Below are positions 1 to 11,065 of a DNA stretch of 64,000 bases, one piece after another. The number at the start of each line of letters is the position of its first letter. Position 1 is the stretch's first letter. Under the pieces are notes generated by a model, which saw only the letters and a list, made by a program, of their open reading frames with translations, did not search any database and was not told where the DNA came from. A program made the translations under genes and the position numbers. Origin of the DNA: Chrysemys picta bellii (lineage: Eukaryota; Chordata; Testudines; Emydidae); NCBI RefSeq assembly GCF_011386835.1, contig NC_088800.1, positions 81,470,981-81,534,980 on the forward strand, written 5' to 3'.

Positions 1-173
1 CCTTGCTGAATGGGAGGGCCCCAGTCAGTGGTATAGAGAAGATCCACAGGGTGGTGATTTGGAGCTGAGAAACCTCAAGGTGCTGGCCAGTCAAAACCCA
101 ATCTTTTGACCATTTGTTCCTCTTGCTGCGCTAAGTCCAGTGTACCAATGACTAATTTGCAGCATCTACGCAG

Positions 174-246
174 GTCTCTCTTGGAAAAGGAATTGGAATC
201 TGTAGGAATCCGGCTGAACAAATGCAAACCAAACATCTACTTCAAG
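174..246 (+). CDS. DRG2: DRG2 exon (…RSLLEKELESVG…)
   Basis: Encodes the stretch starting SLLEKELESVGIRLNK and ending NIYFK. The acceptor is the AG at 172-173; an upstream AG at 162-163 would add codons absent from the family. The donor is GTGAGT at 247. The first codon (Arg) is split, phase 2, with the exon lying upstream of the window. Confidence 0.93.
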
Positions 247-3200
247 GTGAGTCTTACCAGTAGCCCTGCACGGTCATGGGTTTGTGTGTGCTCATCCAAT
301 GGAAGCACAAATTCCTCTGTGCCTGTCCCTTTGGTTGTGTCACAGATAATGTGGACTTGACGTTTTACGGAATGTTTTAAGATTCTTTGTTCTGTTCATC
401 CAGCCAAAGAAGGGTGGGGGCATCTCCTTTAACTCGACTGTCACGCTGACCCAGTGCTCCGAAAAGCTGGTGCAACTCATCCTCCATGAGTACAGTATCC
501 TTTCCTGAAGGGGAGCCCAGAAAAGGGCAACCTCCAGAAACTGCTTCTTTTGACCACCATCCCACACCTCAGATCCACAGCCCACTAGGTGAAGGTGAAT
601 TGGAATGGGATTGTATCTTCAATACTAATTCCAGAGCAAGGTGTTCGTGCCAATAGGGTGACGATGTGGTTAAAAGCAGTAGGAGGGTTTTTTTGGGCGG
701 TAGGGAGAGGTCATCTGAGCAGCCCCCATTATACAAGATTAAACAAATCCAGCCCATTGTGCCTGTCCCATGCATTTAGCCAAGAAAGGAAGTTTGGCCT
801 TAATGATGTCCACCTCAGAAATCTTCAATGCAGAGATTCTGTTTAGAGAAGATTGTTCTCCTGATGAGTTCATCGATGTGATTGTCGGTAACAGAGTCTA
901 TATGCCCTGCCTTTATGTGAGTATCCCAGAAACAGCCTTATTTCTGTATAATTAATGGGACAGCATAAGATTGGGGTCCTAAATATAGAATGATCTTGAC
1001 CTCTTGCCTTGAGAGACTCACTCTGTATGTGAAAACCACCACTTGTCATAAAACTTCTAGGTTACCTGTTGCGCATGTGCTAACAGAGTGCTAGTGTAAT
1101 ACGCTCGTTTAGCACATGATTCCAGCGCCCTCTTGTGGCTGGCCCCAATGACTATAGCAGCAGTCTACCTACGGCTGATCATTCCTCTTTTAGCTCAGGC
1201 GGTGTAGAGACTTGTGTTTTGGTGCTGAAAGTTCCATGGCTGATTTCCTCTACCAACCCTGGTGTCTATATGTGCACAGCCTTGGTGCACGGTAGATGCA
1301 CCTTTCATTTCAGGGGCCCCTTTTGATAATGTGTTGGATTTTTATTATTAGGTCCCAGAACAAAACACCGGAGGGTTGACGCCAAAGGAAAGAATGTTAA
1401 AATGGGAAAACTTGTCAGTTATTTTGAGGCTTATGAACTTTAACAATTTACCAAAAATCTTTGATCAGTATTGATAAGAGCCACATTTTTTAACAAGCTC
1501 CAGCGTCTCATTATTGTATGTCTGCGAGGACTGGAAACTGCAGAGCCTCATAATTACTTGTCCGTATCGTATTTGCTTGCAGTGTCACTTGAATTGACTT
1601 TGTAAAGGATATGTCCTTTTCCCTTTTGATTTAGGTTTATAACAAGATTGACCAGATATCTATGGAAGAAGTAGATCGTCTGGCTCGGAGACCCAACAGT
1701 GTTGTGATCAGGTAAGAGCTTGCAGGCCTGTCAATCCACGCCTTCTACAGGCTCTGCACTTAGGGAAGTTGGTTTACATTTCATTAATACCCACTTCCTT
1801 TGCTATCCCAAAGAGGGGTGTGCTCCTTGGCACACCACTTAGCTGCTCTGTGCTCTGGCGGAGAGAGAAACTCAACAAGTACCCTGTCATTTTTAACAAA
1901 ATATTCAGTGGCCTCTATCCACAGAGAGAGGCAAATCTGCTATAAGCTGCCTCACACCATCTGCAGGTTGAAATGAACCAGGTCGTCTTAGTAGTTCTGT
2001 TCTATTATCTGTTCTATGAAACTGATGGGCTCTGCCACTTTGAAGCTGGTGTACCTTTGGAAAGCATTGTCTGTTTTCCCATCCTGACGCATCAGAAAGC
2101 TTCACCTTGTCATCTAGCACTTAATAGGTTTCTCGATCACACTTCTTTGTGGATTCCAGGTAAGATGGAATTTGGGCTGCTCTTTGGGGAATAGAATTAC
2201 ACTAAGCCAAGATGTTCGTGGTGTTTTGCAGCTGTGGGATGAAGCTGAACCTGGACTATTTATTGGAGAAGCTGTGGGAGTACCTGGCGCTGACCTGTAT
2301 CTTCACTAAGAAGAGAGGACGTAAGCAAAACACTGACTGGCAAAAGAAGAGTCCAAGGGGAAGATTTTCAGAAGTACACTATGTGCCCAACTCCCATTGG
2401 CTGTCAGTGGGCAGTTGGTGTGACGGGTTGCCCCCCTTTAAGCTGCCACCTGATGTATTGAGATTCCACTAAGCCTGCCTGTTCCGCCAGCCTGGGCTCC
2501 CTTTAACCTGTCTTCCTGATCCAGGCTTTTAAGCCTCCTCTAGCGCACAGACAGGCAGGGCCACACCCTGCTGCAGAAAGACAGACACAGAGATCAGCAT
2601 TTGCCCCAGCACTCAGGTGCCCACCCCCCATGGAGTGCAAACCCAAAGGTATATTGTCTTGCTCTGGAGAGAAAAATCCGCACAGCTTAAGCTCATAAAA
2701 ATTCATCCTCTCCCTCAATGTGGGGAGAGAGATGCACAGCTTCTTGAACCCCCCCAGATATAAATTGCATAAACTGGGGTTATGTTATAAACAAGAAATA
2801 AGTTTATTAACTACAAAAGACAGATTTTAAGTGATTATAAGGGATAGCAGACAGAACAAAGCAGATTACTAAGCAAATAAAACAAAAGACACAAACTAAG
2901 ATTGATTCACTAAAGAAACAGGTTACAAAATGTAACTTCTCACCCTAAATGTTGAATTAGGCAGGATACAGAGTTTCTGTAGCTCTGAGTTCCAGTTATT
3001 CTTACAGACTGGACCCCTGTCTGTCTGGACTCACCCCTGCCATTCCCTTCAGGTTAGTTCCTTTGTCCCTTCAGGTTCTTTCAGCAGTCCCACTTATTTG
3101 GGCATAAGCTTTCGTGAGTAAAAATCCTCATCTGAAGAAGTGAGGTTTTTTTACCCATGAAAGCTTATGCCCAAATAAATCTGTTAGTCTTTAAGGTGCC

Positions 3201-5722
3201 ACCAGACTCCTTGTTGTTTTAGTATAGAAGGAAATCCCTTTGGTACCTGAGAGAGAGTAAATCAAATCTTGGAAATACTGTCTTTGAAGATTATGAATTG
3301 ATTCAATGTATTGGTCTTTAAAAGTCCAGGGTAAGTAGCCAGTTTGTACTTCCTCCCACTGGAGTGTGTATGGAGCTAAGTAGGCAATATAACTCAGGTG
3401 AATGGCTGCTTTGTATGCCAGCCTGCTGTCAGGTGTAACTAGCGTGGGGGAGCCGGGGGGATTCAAAGAGTTGTACGTAATCAAATGCATTGTCAGATTG
3501 TGTTAAAGGACAGCGATCAGGAAAGCGTTGCTATCTTTTCCCTTCTTGTTTTTCTGTGCTCTCTAGAGAGACCAGACTTCTCAGATGCCATTATTCTCCG
3601 GAAAGGAGCGTCTGTAGAGCATGTGGTAAGTAAATAACTCAAAGAAAGATCTTTCTCTGGTGGTAGAACAGCACTGAGTCCAAAGCAAACTTCCTACCCG
3701 AGACTCTTGGTAGGATTTTGTATATTTCAGGTTGTCCTATGAAAAAACACGTGTTGATGTTTTGTTGCCCATTAGCATTCCTTAGCTTGGTCTAACTAAG
3801 GTATAGAAACAAATGTTTCTTTCCTGGTTATGTACTTTACAAACATTTTTACAAGATAAAAGGTGATGAAGGTTGTGATGGGTTGGACACCCCCCTTCTG
3901 GCATGCCACCTGATATACTGGGGTTTCATTGAGCCCTTCCTGCTCCACCTGTCTGGATTCCTTCTCGCTGTTTTCCTGAATTAGGCTCTGCGGCCTCTTG
4001 CAGCATGCACACGCAGGGCCACACCCAGCTGCAGACATAGATTGAAGTCAGCTCTGTGTGAGAGGATTCACCCAGCACTCACTTGCACACACCCCCTTTG
4101 GGGAATAAACCAAAGATAATACTGTCTTACCCTATATAGAAAGATCTGCACAGCGCAAGCTCATAAAAATTCACCCTCTCAATGTGAAGAGAGATATGCA
4201 CAACTTCTTGCCCCCCCCCGTTAGAAATTGCACAAACTGGGTTTTAATAATAAACAAAACAAATTTATTGACTATAAAAGGCAGATTTTAAGTGATTATA
4301 AGGGACAGCAAACAGAACAAAGCAGATTACTGAGCAAATAAAACAAAACACGCAACCTAAGCTTAAGATCTTAAAGAGACTCCTTTCAAGAAGTAATATC
4401 TCACCCCAAATGTTATTTTAGGCAAGTTGCAGAGTTTCTGTAGCTTAGCGTTCCAGTTATTTCGTCTTACAGACTGGATCCCTGTCTCAGTCTGGACTCA
4501 CCCCTGCCTTTCCCTCAGGTTTGTTCCTTTGTCTCTTCAGGTATTTTCAGCTGTCTTTCTTCTTGGGTAGGCAGTGGAGGAGAGTCCAGATTAACCCTCT
4601 CCCCAGCCTTTAAAAGGATTTACCTAAGGCGGGTAACCTTTGTTTGATCCCCATCCCTCTACAGAGGAAAAATACCAGCAGTGTCCAAGGTGGTATTTAG
4701 TACCAGGTGACAGGACCACCTGACCTTATAGTGTCACAGCTACGTCCCAGGACACCTCTCAGGAAGGAGAGAAATTAGTATCTTCACAGTCTTATTGTTT
4801 CTTCCTAATGACCCATCAAGGCTGTGATGGCCGGTTGTCTGGTGGGTGTCTCCCAAATACACACCCAGTTGTAATTGTTACATAGTCAATATTCCTAACT
4901 TCAGATACAGAAATGATACAAGCAAGACAAATTGGATAATCACATTCAGTAAATCATCTTTCCAATGATACCTTACAAGATCATCTTGCATAAAATATAT
5001 CTGAGGCCATATTCAGATCATAACCATTTTCTATAAAGAATATGGGGTGTAACGTCACCAAGATAACTTAATAGAGTTCAGCAAACAAGCAGATGGAAAT
5101 GATGTGACTTTTATGACGCTGTTCCTGGGAACTTTGTATGGAGAAAACACGATTCTAGTACATTTACTTTATGCTCTTTGTGCGTTTTTGAATGTGGCTC
5201 CGAAGTTGCCTTTGCAGTATACAGCATGGACCCAAGGTGTTCCTGTTTTGTTAGGGGCTAGATGTTAATTGAAGACAGCAGTGGGTACTGGAAGTCTGGG
5301 GAAAATCTCCACTTCTTGTCTTGGGAGGCATGATTAGTTGGCGCTAATAATCAAAAACAGTGTTTTCAAGTCTAATTCTCAGGTGCTCAGACACCATGGT
5401 GAGGGGCACAGTATAAGAACCTGAATAGAATAGAGGCTGATGTATATTGAACTATTATCCTTTGACTGTCTCACACACTGTCTTATTGCAGTGCCATCGA
5501 ATTCACAGAACATTAGCCAGCCAGTTCAAATACGCCTTGGTGTGGGTAAGTGACTAATACTCTCTGAATTTGATTTGCCTGTATTTGAAGTGTCCACTTC
5601 TAACACGTTTCAAATTGCTTTCTCCTGGTTTAAAGGGAACCAGCACAAAATACAGTCCTCAAAGAGTAGGATTAACTCATTTGATGGAGCATGAAGATGT
5701 CATCCAGATTGTCAAGAAATAA
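174..5722 (+). CDS. DRG2: DRG2, 3' part (eight last coding exons)
   Basis: Developmentally regulated GTP-binding protein 2, an OBG/DRG-family GTPase that acts in the cytosol on translating ribosomes with its partner DFRP2/RWDD1 (family knowledge). Coding exons are 174-246, 404-494, 819-916, 1635-1711, 2232-2320, 3567-3625, 5492-5545 and 5636-5722. They join in frame to 209 residues plus stop, matching about residues 156-364 of the 364-residue vertebrate protein almost residue for residue. Visible landmarks are the G4 motif NKID, a TGS domain in the last ~80 residues, and the C-terminus VIQIVKK. The G1-G3 motifs lie upstream of the window. All introns are GT-AG. Introns 917-1634 and 1712-2231 hold nothing I recognise; introns 2321-3566 and 3626-5491 are swollen by LTR-like repeats. 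MYO15A follows in the same orientation, as in mammals. Confidence 0.96.
404..494 (+). CDS. DRG2: DRG2 exon (PKKGGGISFNSTVTLTQ…)
   Basis: Thirty codons plus one base, covering PKKGGGISFNSTVTLTQ to LILHEY. This matches vertebrate DRG2 exactly in register. Acceptor CATCCAG, donor GTATCC; the Lys codon is split after its first base. Confidence 0.95.
819..916 (+). CDS. DRG2: DRG2 exon (IFNAEILFREDCSPDEF…)
   Basis: Covers IFNAEILFREDCSPDEF to YMPCLY. The GTG after TAT is the donor GTGAGT, not a Val codon; Val comes from the next exon. Acceptor CACCTCAG. Confidence 0.95.
1635..1711 (+). CDS. DRG2: DRG2 exon with G4 motif NKID
   Basis: Encodes VYNKIDQISMEEVDRL to NSVVI plus two bases. NKID is the guanine-specificity (G4) motif. 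The split codon AG|C restores a serine, as in other DRG2 proteins (G5 region). Acceptor TTTAG, donor GTAAGA. Confidence 0.96.
2232..2320 (+). CDS. DRG2: DRG2 exon (CGMKLNLDYLLEKLWEYLA…)
   Basis: Covers CGMKLNLDYLLEKLWEYLA to FTKKRG, the end of the G domain and the start of the TGS domain. Acceptor TTTTGCAG, donor GTAAGC. The Gln codon at the 3' edge is split C|AG. Confidence 0.96.
2419..3090. repeat. LTR-like repeat, truncated copy
   Basis: Begins TGTGACGGGTTG and is closely similar to the longer copy at 3874-5060 through the stretch ending near CAGGTTCTTTCAGCAG. It is then cut short where the Penelope-like palindrome begins at about 3092. It lies in a DRG2 intron. LTR-type classification rests on the TG start and the CGTCAC-type end of the sister copy; no internal retroviral genes are present. 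Confidence 0.7.
3092..3225. mobile_element. Penelope-like element terminal fragment (palindromic)
   Basis: Two arms of the same terminal sequence face each other: 3092-3130 and 3141-3180 are near-perfect inverted copies (ATTTGGGCATAAGC… and its complement) around a 10-bp centre. The right side continues with GTTAGTCTTTAAGGTGCCAC, the conserved terminal block also seen at 26622-26680 and 47840-48081. The right arm has the hammerhead-like blocks CTGAAGA and GAAAGCTTATGC. Confidence 0.7.
3567..3625 (+). CDS. DRG2: DRG2 exon (RPDFSDAIILRKGASVEHV)
   Basis: Nineteen codons of the TGS domain, RPDFSDAIILRKGASVEHV, preceded by the AG of the split Gln. Acceptor CTCTCTAG, donor GTAAGT. Confidence 0.96.
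3874..5060. repeat. LTR-like repeat, longer copy
   Basis: About 1.19 kb from TGTGATGGGTTGG to AACGTCACCA in the last long DRG2 intron. It shares most of its first ~670 bp with 2419-3090, including the blocks GATTTTAAGTGATTATAAGGG and CAGACTGGA…CCTGTCT. TG/CA-type ends suggest a solo LTR of an endogenous retrovirus-like family. A clear target duplication was not found (AAGGT versus AAGAT is imperfect), so boundaries are approximate. Confidence 0.65.
5492..5545 (+). CDS. DRG2: DRG2 exon (CHRIHRTLASQFKYALVW)
   Basis: Eighteen whole codons of the TGS domain, CHRIHRTLASQFKYALVW. Acceptor TTATTGCAG, donor GTAAGT. Confidence 0.96.
5636..5722 (+). CDS. DRG2: DRG2 last coding exon with stop
   Basis: Twenty-eight codons from GTSTKYSPQRVGLTHLMEHE to the invariant end VIQIVKK, then TAA at 5720-5722. 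Acceptor GTTTAAAG. Confidence 0.96.
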   Translation, partial: GTSTKYSPQRVGLTHLMEHEDVIQIVKK

Positions 5723-6880
5723 CCCTCTTAGCCGCTGCTCACTGGTGCCTGACACCGCCTTAGGCTGTAGAATTGGAACTGACTTATTGTGACCATATAA
5801 AAGCCAAAAAAAGGAAGATGTGCTCCAAAGCCACGTAGGCTTCCATGAAGCTTGTTCCGTTGGAGACGGGAAGAGACTAAGGATACACTATAACAGGTTG
5901 GGATGGGGGAGACGAGGGGATTCCCATCTGGTGACATTTCAGCAAGGTAGCTTGTTTGCACAGCATCTCTAAAAGTTGGATCCTGGAGCCCATTTGTTAT
6001 GATGAGAAGAGAATCCTCTCCCCGGCGGCCTCCTTTACCACTGCAGATTTCACATACACGTCTGTCTGTTATACCAGCTTTCTCGGTTAATCGGAATCTG
6101 TGGATTCGTCCATGCAAATGTGACTCTTCTCTTGGTGCCATTGATACCAGCACTGAGAGAGGTTACCTGCCATTCATTGCACATTCCTGTCCTTTAATGT
6201 AAGTGTGTCATTAAAGCAAACCTTTCCCTTTCCCACTCGCCCAATACGAGGGCTGCTAGAATTCACAGCCTTTCTAGCTTCCGCTGGTTTCTTAGTTCTG
6301 CACCTCAGTGGCTTTAGACACCAGTCTCCCACATCTGAGACAGCCCTAGGCTGAGCTTTTGAAAGTCCTACTCTATCAAATTTAAAACCAACATCCCATG
6401 CCTCTTGTTAACCCTCTGACATAGCCTATTAGGGTGTCCTGATCCAATTAGTACTGTCGAGAGAGCTGGAAAGTGCAACCCTATTAACAAAGGGATTGAC
6501 GCATGGCCAGGCCACAGGTGCCGTAGCTACATCCTAGAAGAGCACCAAGACTTGGTGAGGATTCATTTCTGTCCATGTCACAGGTCAGAGAGATGGCATT
6601 ACGAGTTGCCCAGCGGGAAACCTCTGCTTTGCCTTCTCCCCCTTCCACCTTTTCTGACATAGGTACCTGAGGAATAGTTGTCAGGACACCGCTTGTCTCC
6701 AAATCATGCATCCACAGCTCCTAAATCCCAGAAATAGCTATTCAGGCTCGAGTCCCCTTCTATGCTGTGGCCTTTTTTTGGCTATAATAAATGAATAATA
6801 ATGCTTCTTAATGGAGATCTTCCATCAGAAAACTGTGGATTTTCTAATCATGCTTTATTAAATGTTGTTGCTAACAGTTC
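5723..6880 (+). other. DRG2: DRG2 3' UTR (end uncertain)
   Basis: Non-coding sequence after the DRG2 stop. Possible polyadenylation signals are ATTAAA at 6210-6215, AATAAA at 6786-6791, ATTAAA at 6857-6862 (followed at once by the GU-rich TGTTGTTG) and AATAAA at 7089-7094. The 6857 signal has the best downstream element; the 6210 signal gives a UTR nearer the ~0.5 kb I expect for mammalian DRG2. The sequence alone does not decide. Long ORFs here on the minus strand have no recognisable family. Confidence 0.45.
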
Positions 6881-7233
6881 ATAGTGTCTGATAGATACCG
6901 GCTCTTTCTTTCCATGAGCAAGAGCCTCCACTAGCTTTTACTTTTGTGATAAAATAGCTCCGTCCCCATGCAGAATTCGGAACCACGAAGCTTGGGTTGA
7001 TGGCGAGCCCCTCGGACCCCGAGCGCCTCCTTCGTGCTCCTCCTAAACCGCCTAAGGCTGAACTGGCCGGAAGCGTTTTATTTAAGAAAATAAAAGTTGC
7101 TATTTCATGTGAATTATACACTTGTCTCTTGCAATAGACATGGGACCACTTGCTTTGTCACCCCTCTCTCTCCCTTGGGGCCAACTGAGGTGGCAAGGGG
7201 CTGTGTGGTGGAGTGGATTTTGATTGTAATGTG
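6881..7233. other. Intergenic, nothing recognised
   Basis: No gene, tRNA or repeat is recognised between the last plausible DRG2 polyadenylation signals and the CR1-like fragment at 7234. Confidence 0.5.
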
Positions 7234-7440
7234 TCATAGAATTTAAGGCCAGAAGGGACCCACTAGATATCTAGCCTGACCTGTATCTCTCAGGCCACCA
7301 ACACCACACTGCACCAACACACTAACCCAACCCTGAAATGAGACCAAAGTGGCATCGTGAAGAGGGAACAAAGGGCTCTCTAAGGATGGAGAAGAGCTGG
7401 ATGCATTAGGCCTTCCTTGGATGACATGGATAAATTTCAC
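7234..7440. repeat. CR1-like fragments
   Basis: Starts with TAGAATTTAAGGCCAGAAGG, a sequence I associate with CR1-type tails in reptiles. The second half (7330-7435) is closely similar to 10258-10352, sharing GAGGGAACAAAGGGCTCTC and GGATGACATG. Class is tentative. Confidence 0.5.
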
Positions 7441-9550
7441 AAGAACCAAGCCAAAAAGGTGACTCTGAGCTTTGTAGGTTACCTTCTATGTTAATGATTT
7501 TGCTCACAGCTGGAATGCAGAGGGAATCAGGGCTCAGGTAGAAGCTACTGGAGAAAAATCTCCAAATTAGCTGCATTATGCTTGAGCTGACTTTCTAATG
7601 CAGCCACTTCTCTCTGCTAATTGAGTGGGATGCTGTTCCAGCCCATTGACTCACCCTTGAAATTTCCCATGAAGGTGGCGCAGGTCAAGACACCACGACA
7701 AAGCTTTTCTTGTTTCATTTTTAACTGCTTCAGGGGTGCTGGCGTTTAACTGCTAAACAAGGATAATGGAGGAAAGCGTGTACCTGACTCGATACATCTG
7801 CACATCTTCCTCAAACAGGAGAGGGAGGGGAAACAAAAATATTCAAAAGGGCTTGTTAAAACTCACATTGTAAATCTAAAAACAAAAACAAAAAAAAGCG
7901 AACGTGCTGTAGTTAACAGAAAGCTAATCGTTACATCTGTCTTAGATTAGCTGGTTGTCTCAAATGTTGGATCAATATTGGAACCACTGTCAAATTAACC
8001 GAGCTGCTCTCCCTCTAGTTTGGGAAGCCAATGATTTTTTTTCCCCATCGTAGTCCAAGTGTATAAAGCTGCTGAACTTTGATTAAACTTGGCAGGGAAG
8101 AAAACGGAAACAGATCAAGAGTAGCTAATTCTGCTGTATGCATGAGTAGTTTGGGTAAGCATGGGTCACTAGGTACAGCTGGAAATTTTTTTTTCCACCT
8201 GTTTCCATCTTCTCAGATTAACTGTAGCACACATTTGTTGCAAGCAGTACAGGTTAGTATCAGCAGTGAGAGCACATTGGGCTGAAGATCTACATATAGA
8301 ACCTTTACTGGGGATCCTGAAGTGCCTAATTATGTGCATGGGAAGATCAAATTCTTGCAAACAATTTAACATCAATCCAGCAGTTTTCATTGAAAGAAAG
8401 GGAAAGGCTCCATTGATTTCCACTGGGAGTTGGATCAGACCCCTGGTTACCTCATTGCCCATGGTGATCAAAGGCAAACCCAGTACATTCAAAGAACGTT
8501 TTGTGGGACCTTTAGTGAGGAAAGAGGTACTCTTGCAAAGTGGGGATTGGGCATTTCTACACCGCAGTTGGAACCGTGCTTCCCCTCTTCAGTACACAGG
8601 CTAGCTCTGCTCAACCTCACACAGTAAAAATAATAGTGTAGCAGCGGCTGGCAGCTTGGGCCAGCGGCCGAAGTACAAACCCGAGTGGACTCCCTGGGAG
8701 TGTACTCTGGTGTCTGTCTGAGCTGGGACGCACGCGCTGCGTTTCCGTGCAGATGTACCCATATAGAGTGATAGATACTCATGAGGCAGTTTACTTAAAA
8801 TGTCTTGTGAGTAATTGAACATTTGAATTACAACCCTGGGGTTAGAAGCAGCAGAACTTCATACCCTGTAACAGGGAAGGGCTGTGTTTTGTGTTTATAT
8901 GCTGTCTCTTGTAGGAGATGTACAACTGTAATCTTACCATTTGTGCTTAATGATACTAGCAGTCTCTTGGAAAAACAGGGTGGTATCGTTAAGGACAAAT
9001 AGCAGGGTATTTTGGCCACTCTCCCTGCATCCTTCCCTTGCAGTTTCAACTGGACGTGGTATTCCTCAGTGGCTTGCCCTAATTACAGGGTGTTACTGCT
9101 GCGTTCCACCCCAGAAGCAGCCGCACTTCTGCCCTGTTATAACCCTTATCTGCTTCACAGAAAGATTAGGTTTGTGTGTTTAAAGTTGCTTCTGCATGTT
9201 GCTCAAAGGCCAAGTGTGGCATTTCACAAAAGGGAGAGATTATTGTTAACCCTCTTTACACAGGAGATCGCGGAGGACCAGAGAGTTAAATGACTTTCCC
9301 AAGGCCATACAGCAAGTGGAGGGGAGAAGCAGATTAATTATAATAGAATGCTTTCACCATTTGTCTCCCAGCGTATGTACATAATCTGCAAAATACAACT
9401 GCCCACTGTCAAACTAAATACAACTCAAATGTAAAAGTTAAGCTATCCCTTTAAACGCAGCTCCCAATCACCTCATCTGACAAAAGCGCAAGTGGATGGA
9501 TGGTCTATGTACCCTAGAAAGTCAACGAACTCCAGCATTTTTTAGGTTTG
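7441..9550. other. Intergenic, mostly unrecognised
   Basis: No gene found. A stretch near 8600-8770 (containing AATAATAGTGTAGCAGCGGC) resembles 57590-57840 and may be an old dispersed repeat. 9255-9330 looks like a short antisense MIR-type fragment. Confidence 0.4.
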
Positions 9551-9554
9551 CTCA

Positions 9555-9645
9555 GTCCTGTCTCAACACAGGGAGCTGGATTTGATGACTGCTTGAGGTC
9601 CCTTCTAGCCCTACATTTTGATGAGTCTGATTTCAGTTTTAGACA
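9555..9645 (+). repeat. CR1 3' end fragment
   Basis: Carries the CR1-like tail sequence GATGACTGCTTGAGGTCCC followed by TTCTAGCCCTACATTTTGATGA, typical of the 3' end of CR1 LINEs. Short and diverged. Confidence 0.45.
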
Positions 9646-10060
9646 ATCCAGCAGTCGCTCCCTCGAGATTGTCATCCTGGAAAGGGTTGCAGCTTGAAGC
9701 ATATTCTGCTCAAAACTAGAGGGCTGTGCATGTTTCAGGCAATCAAGTACGTTTGATTGGCCAAACACTCCTTTTATCATTTAATTTAGCCAGGAATCAT
9801 TTGCAAGGTAATAAAAAAGGACTTGACTCCAGCTACATTTGTTTAATTCAATGAGAGACAGTTACAGCCATGGGCTCTCCTCTGCTATCTTCGCTACTGC
9901 CATCCTGGTGAGATTGAAAGCACTGCACGGGCAGTATATAACAGTCACGGTCTTGCAGTGACAACTTCATTGTTTCAAACAGTGACACGGGTCACCCCAA
10001 ACAAGCTAGGCCTGTGAAACTCCTTTGTAGCAGAGGTGGCTAAGGAGGCTGTTGAGATGA

Positions 10061-10250
10061 GGGCAGAGGGATAGCTCAGTGGTTTGAGCATTGGCCTGCT
10101 AAACCCAGGGTTGTGAGCTCAATCCTTGAGGGGGCCATTTAGGGATCTGGGGTAAAAATCTGTCTGGGGATTGGTCCTGCTTTGAGCAGGGGGTTGGACT
10201 AGATGACCTCCTGTGGTCCCTTCCAACCCTGATATTCTCTGATTCTATGA
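10061..10250 (+). mobile_element. Turtle tRNA-derived SINE (Cry I type)
   Basis: tRNA-like head GGGATAGCTCAGTGGTTTGA (A box), B-box region GGGTTGTGAGCTCAATCC, then a CR1-like tail ending GATTCTCTGATTCTATGA. Closely similar copies lie at 28111-28290 and 54658-54858. This head-tail design is diagnostic of the turtle Cry I/polIII SINE family. Confidence 0.85.
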
Positions 10251-10640
10251 GGAGAACACTGCAACGAGACCAAGGGGCATCCTGAAGAGGGAACAAAGGG
10301 CTCTCAGGATGGAGAAAAGCTGGACGCATTAGGCCTTGCTTGGATGACATGAGCTGGAGCACTGTGCAGTTCAGGTCTCCCAGGTTTAAGAAAGATGAAT
10401 TCAAACTGGAACAGGTGCAGAGAAGATCCTCTAGGATGAGCACTTGCTGCTTTGAATTAGAGGAAATAGTGGATTCTCTGTAACTTGAAGTCTTTAGATC
10501 AAGGTTTGAGGACTTCGGTAAATTAGCCAGAGGTTAGGGGTCTATTACAGGAGTAGGTGGGCGAAGTTCTGTGGCCTGCAACCTGCAGGAGGGCAGACAA
10601 GATGATTGTGATGGTCCCTTTTGGCCTGAAAGGCTATGAG
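10251..10640 (+). repeat. Old CR1 LINE fragment
   Basis: Contains diverged reverse-transcriptase C-terminal codons; GAATTCAAACTGGAACAGGT translates to part of a FKLEQVQ-type CR1 motif, and the frame is broken. It ends with the CR1-like 3' sequence GATGATTGTGATGGTCCC. It lies directly after the SINE. Confidence 0.6.
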
Positions 10641-10849
10641 CTTGTGGTCTCAATGCAACCAACTGCAAAGGTTCTCAGCCCTTTGTGGGATTTGAATTCA
10701 GGCCCTTTGGTGCCCCCCAATGCATCACTCTCCAAGCCCGTAACCATAAAACCCACAATCTGTTAACGCAAACAGTTCTCACAACTGGCTAACAGGTCAC
10801 TCAGCCCTTGGTACGGATCATCGCTCCAGTGCTAGGAGTGAGTGAATAA

Positions 10850-11065
10850 TAATATCTCTGTAGTGCTGTCATCTGCCAGTGCTACTTCCACAGCCTTATT
10901 TATAAAGGCAGGTAACATACCCATTATACAGCTGGGGAAACAGAGGCACAGAGAGGGGGAGTGAATTGCCCACGCTCACATCGTGAGTCAGCGCTATTGT
11001 TGGGGTTAAAAACCCAGGTCTTCTGCCTGCCAGGTCTGTGCTAAACCCATTAGACAACACCTGCC
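10850..11065 (-). repeat. MIR-type SINE (antisense)
   Basis: Shows the reverse-complement MIR core: GGGGAAACAGAGGCACAGAG, GTGAATTGCCC and the tail-side CATTAGACAACACC. Ancient, well diverged. Confidence 0.6.

Noticed and set aside
162..173. Alternative acceptor TTTGCAG upstream of the first DRG2 exon
   Set aside because: Would add residues absent from all DRG2 proteins I know; the AG at 172-173 gives the exact register.
5728..6153. 141-codon minus-strand ORF after DRG2
   Set aside because: Lies in the DRG2 3' UTR and has no recognisable domain.
10070..10145. tRNA gene call on the A/B-box-like sequence
   Set aside because: The sequence is the tRNA-derived head of a SINE; it lacks a cloverleaf with paired acceptor stem and continues into a CR1-like tail.
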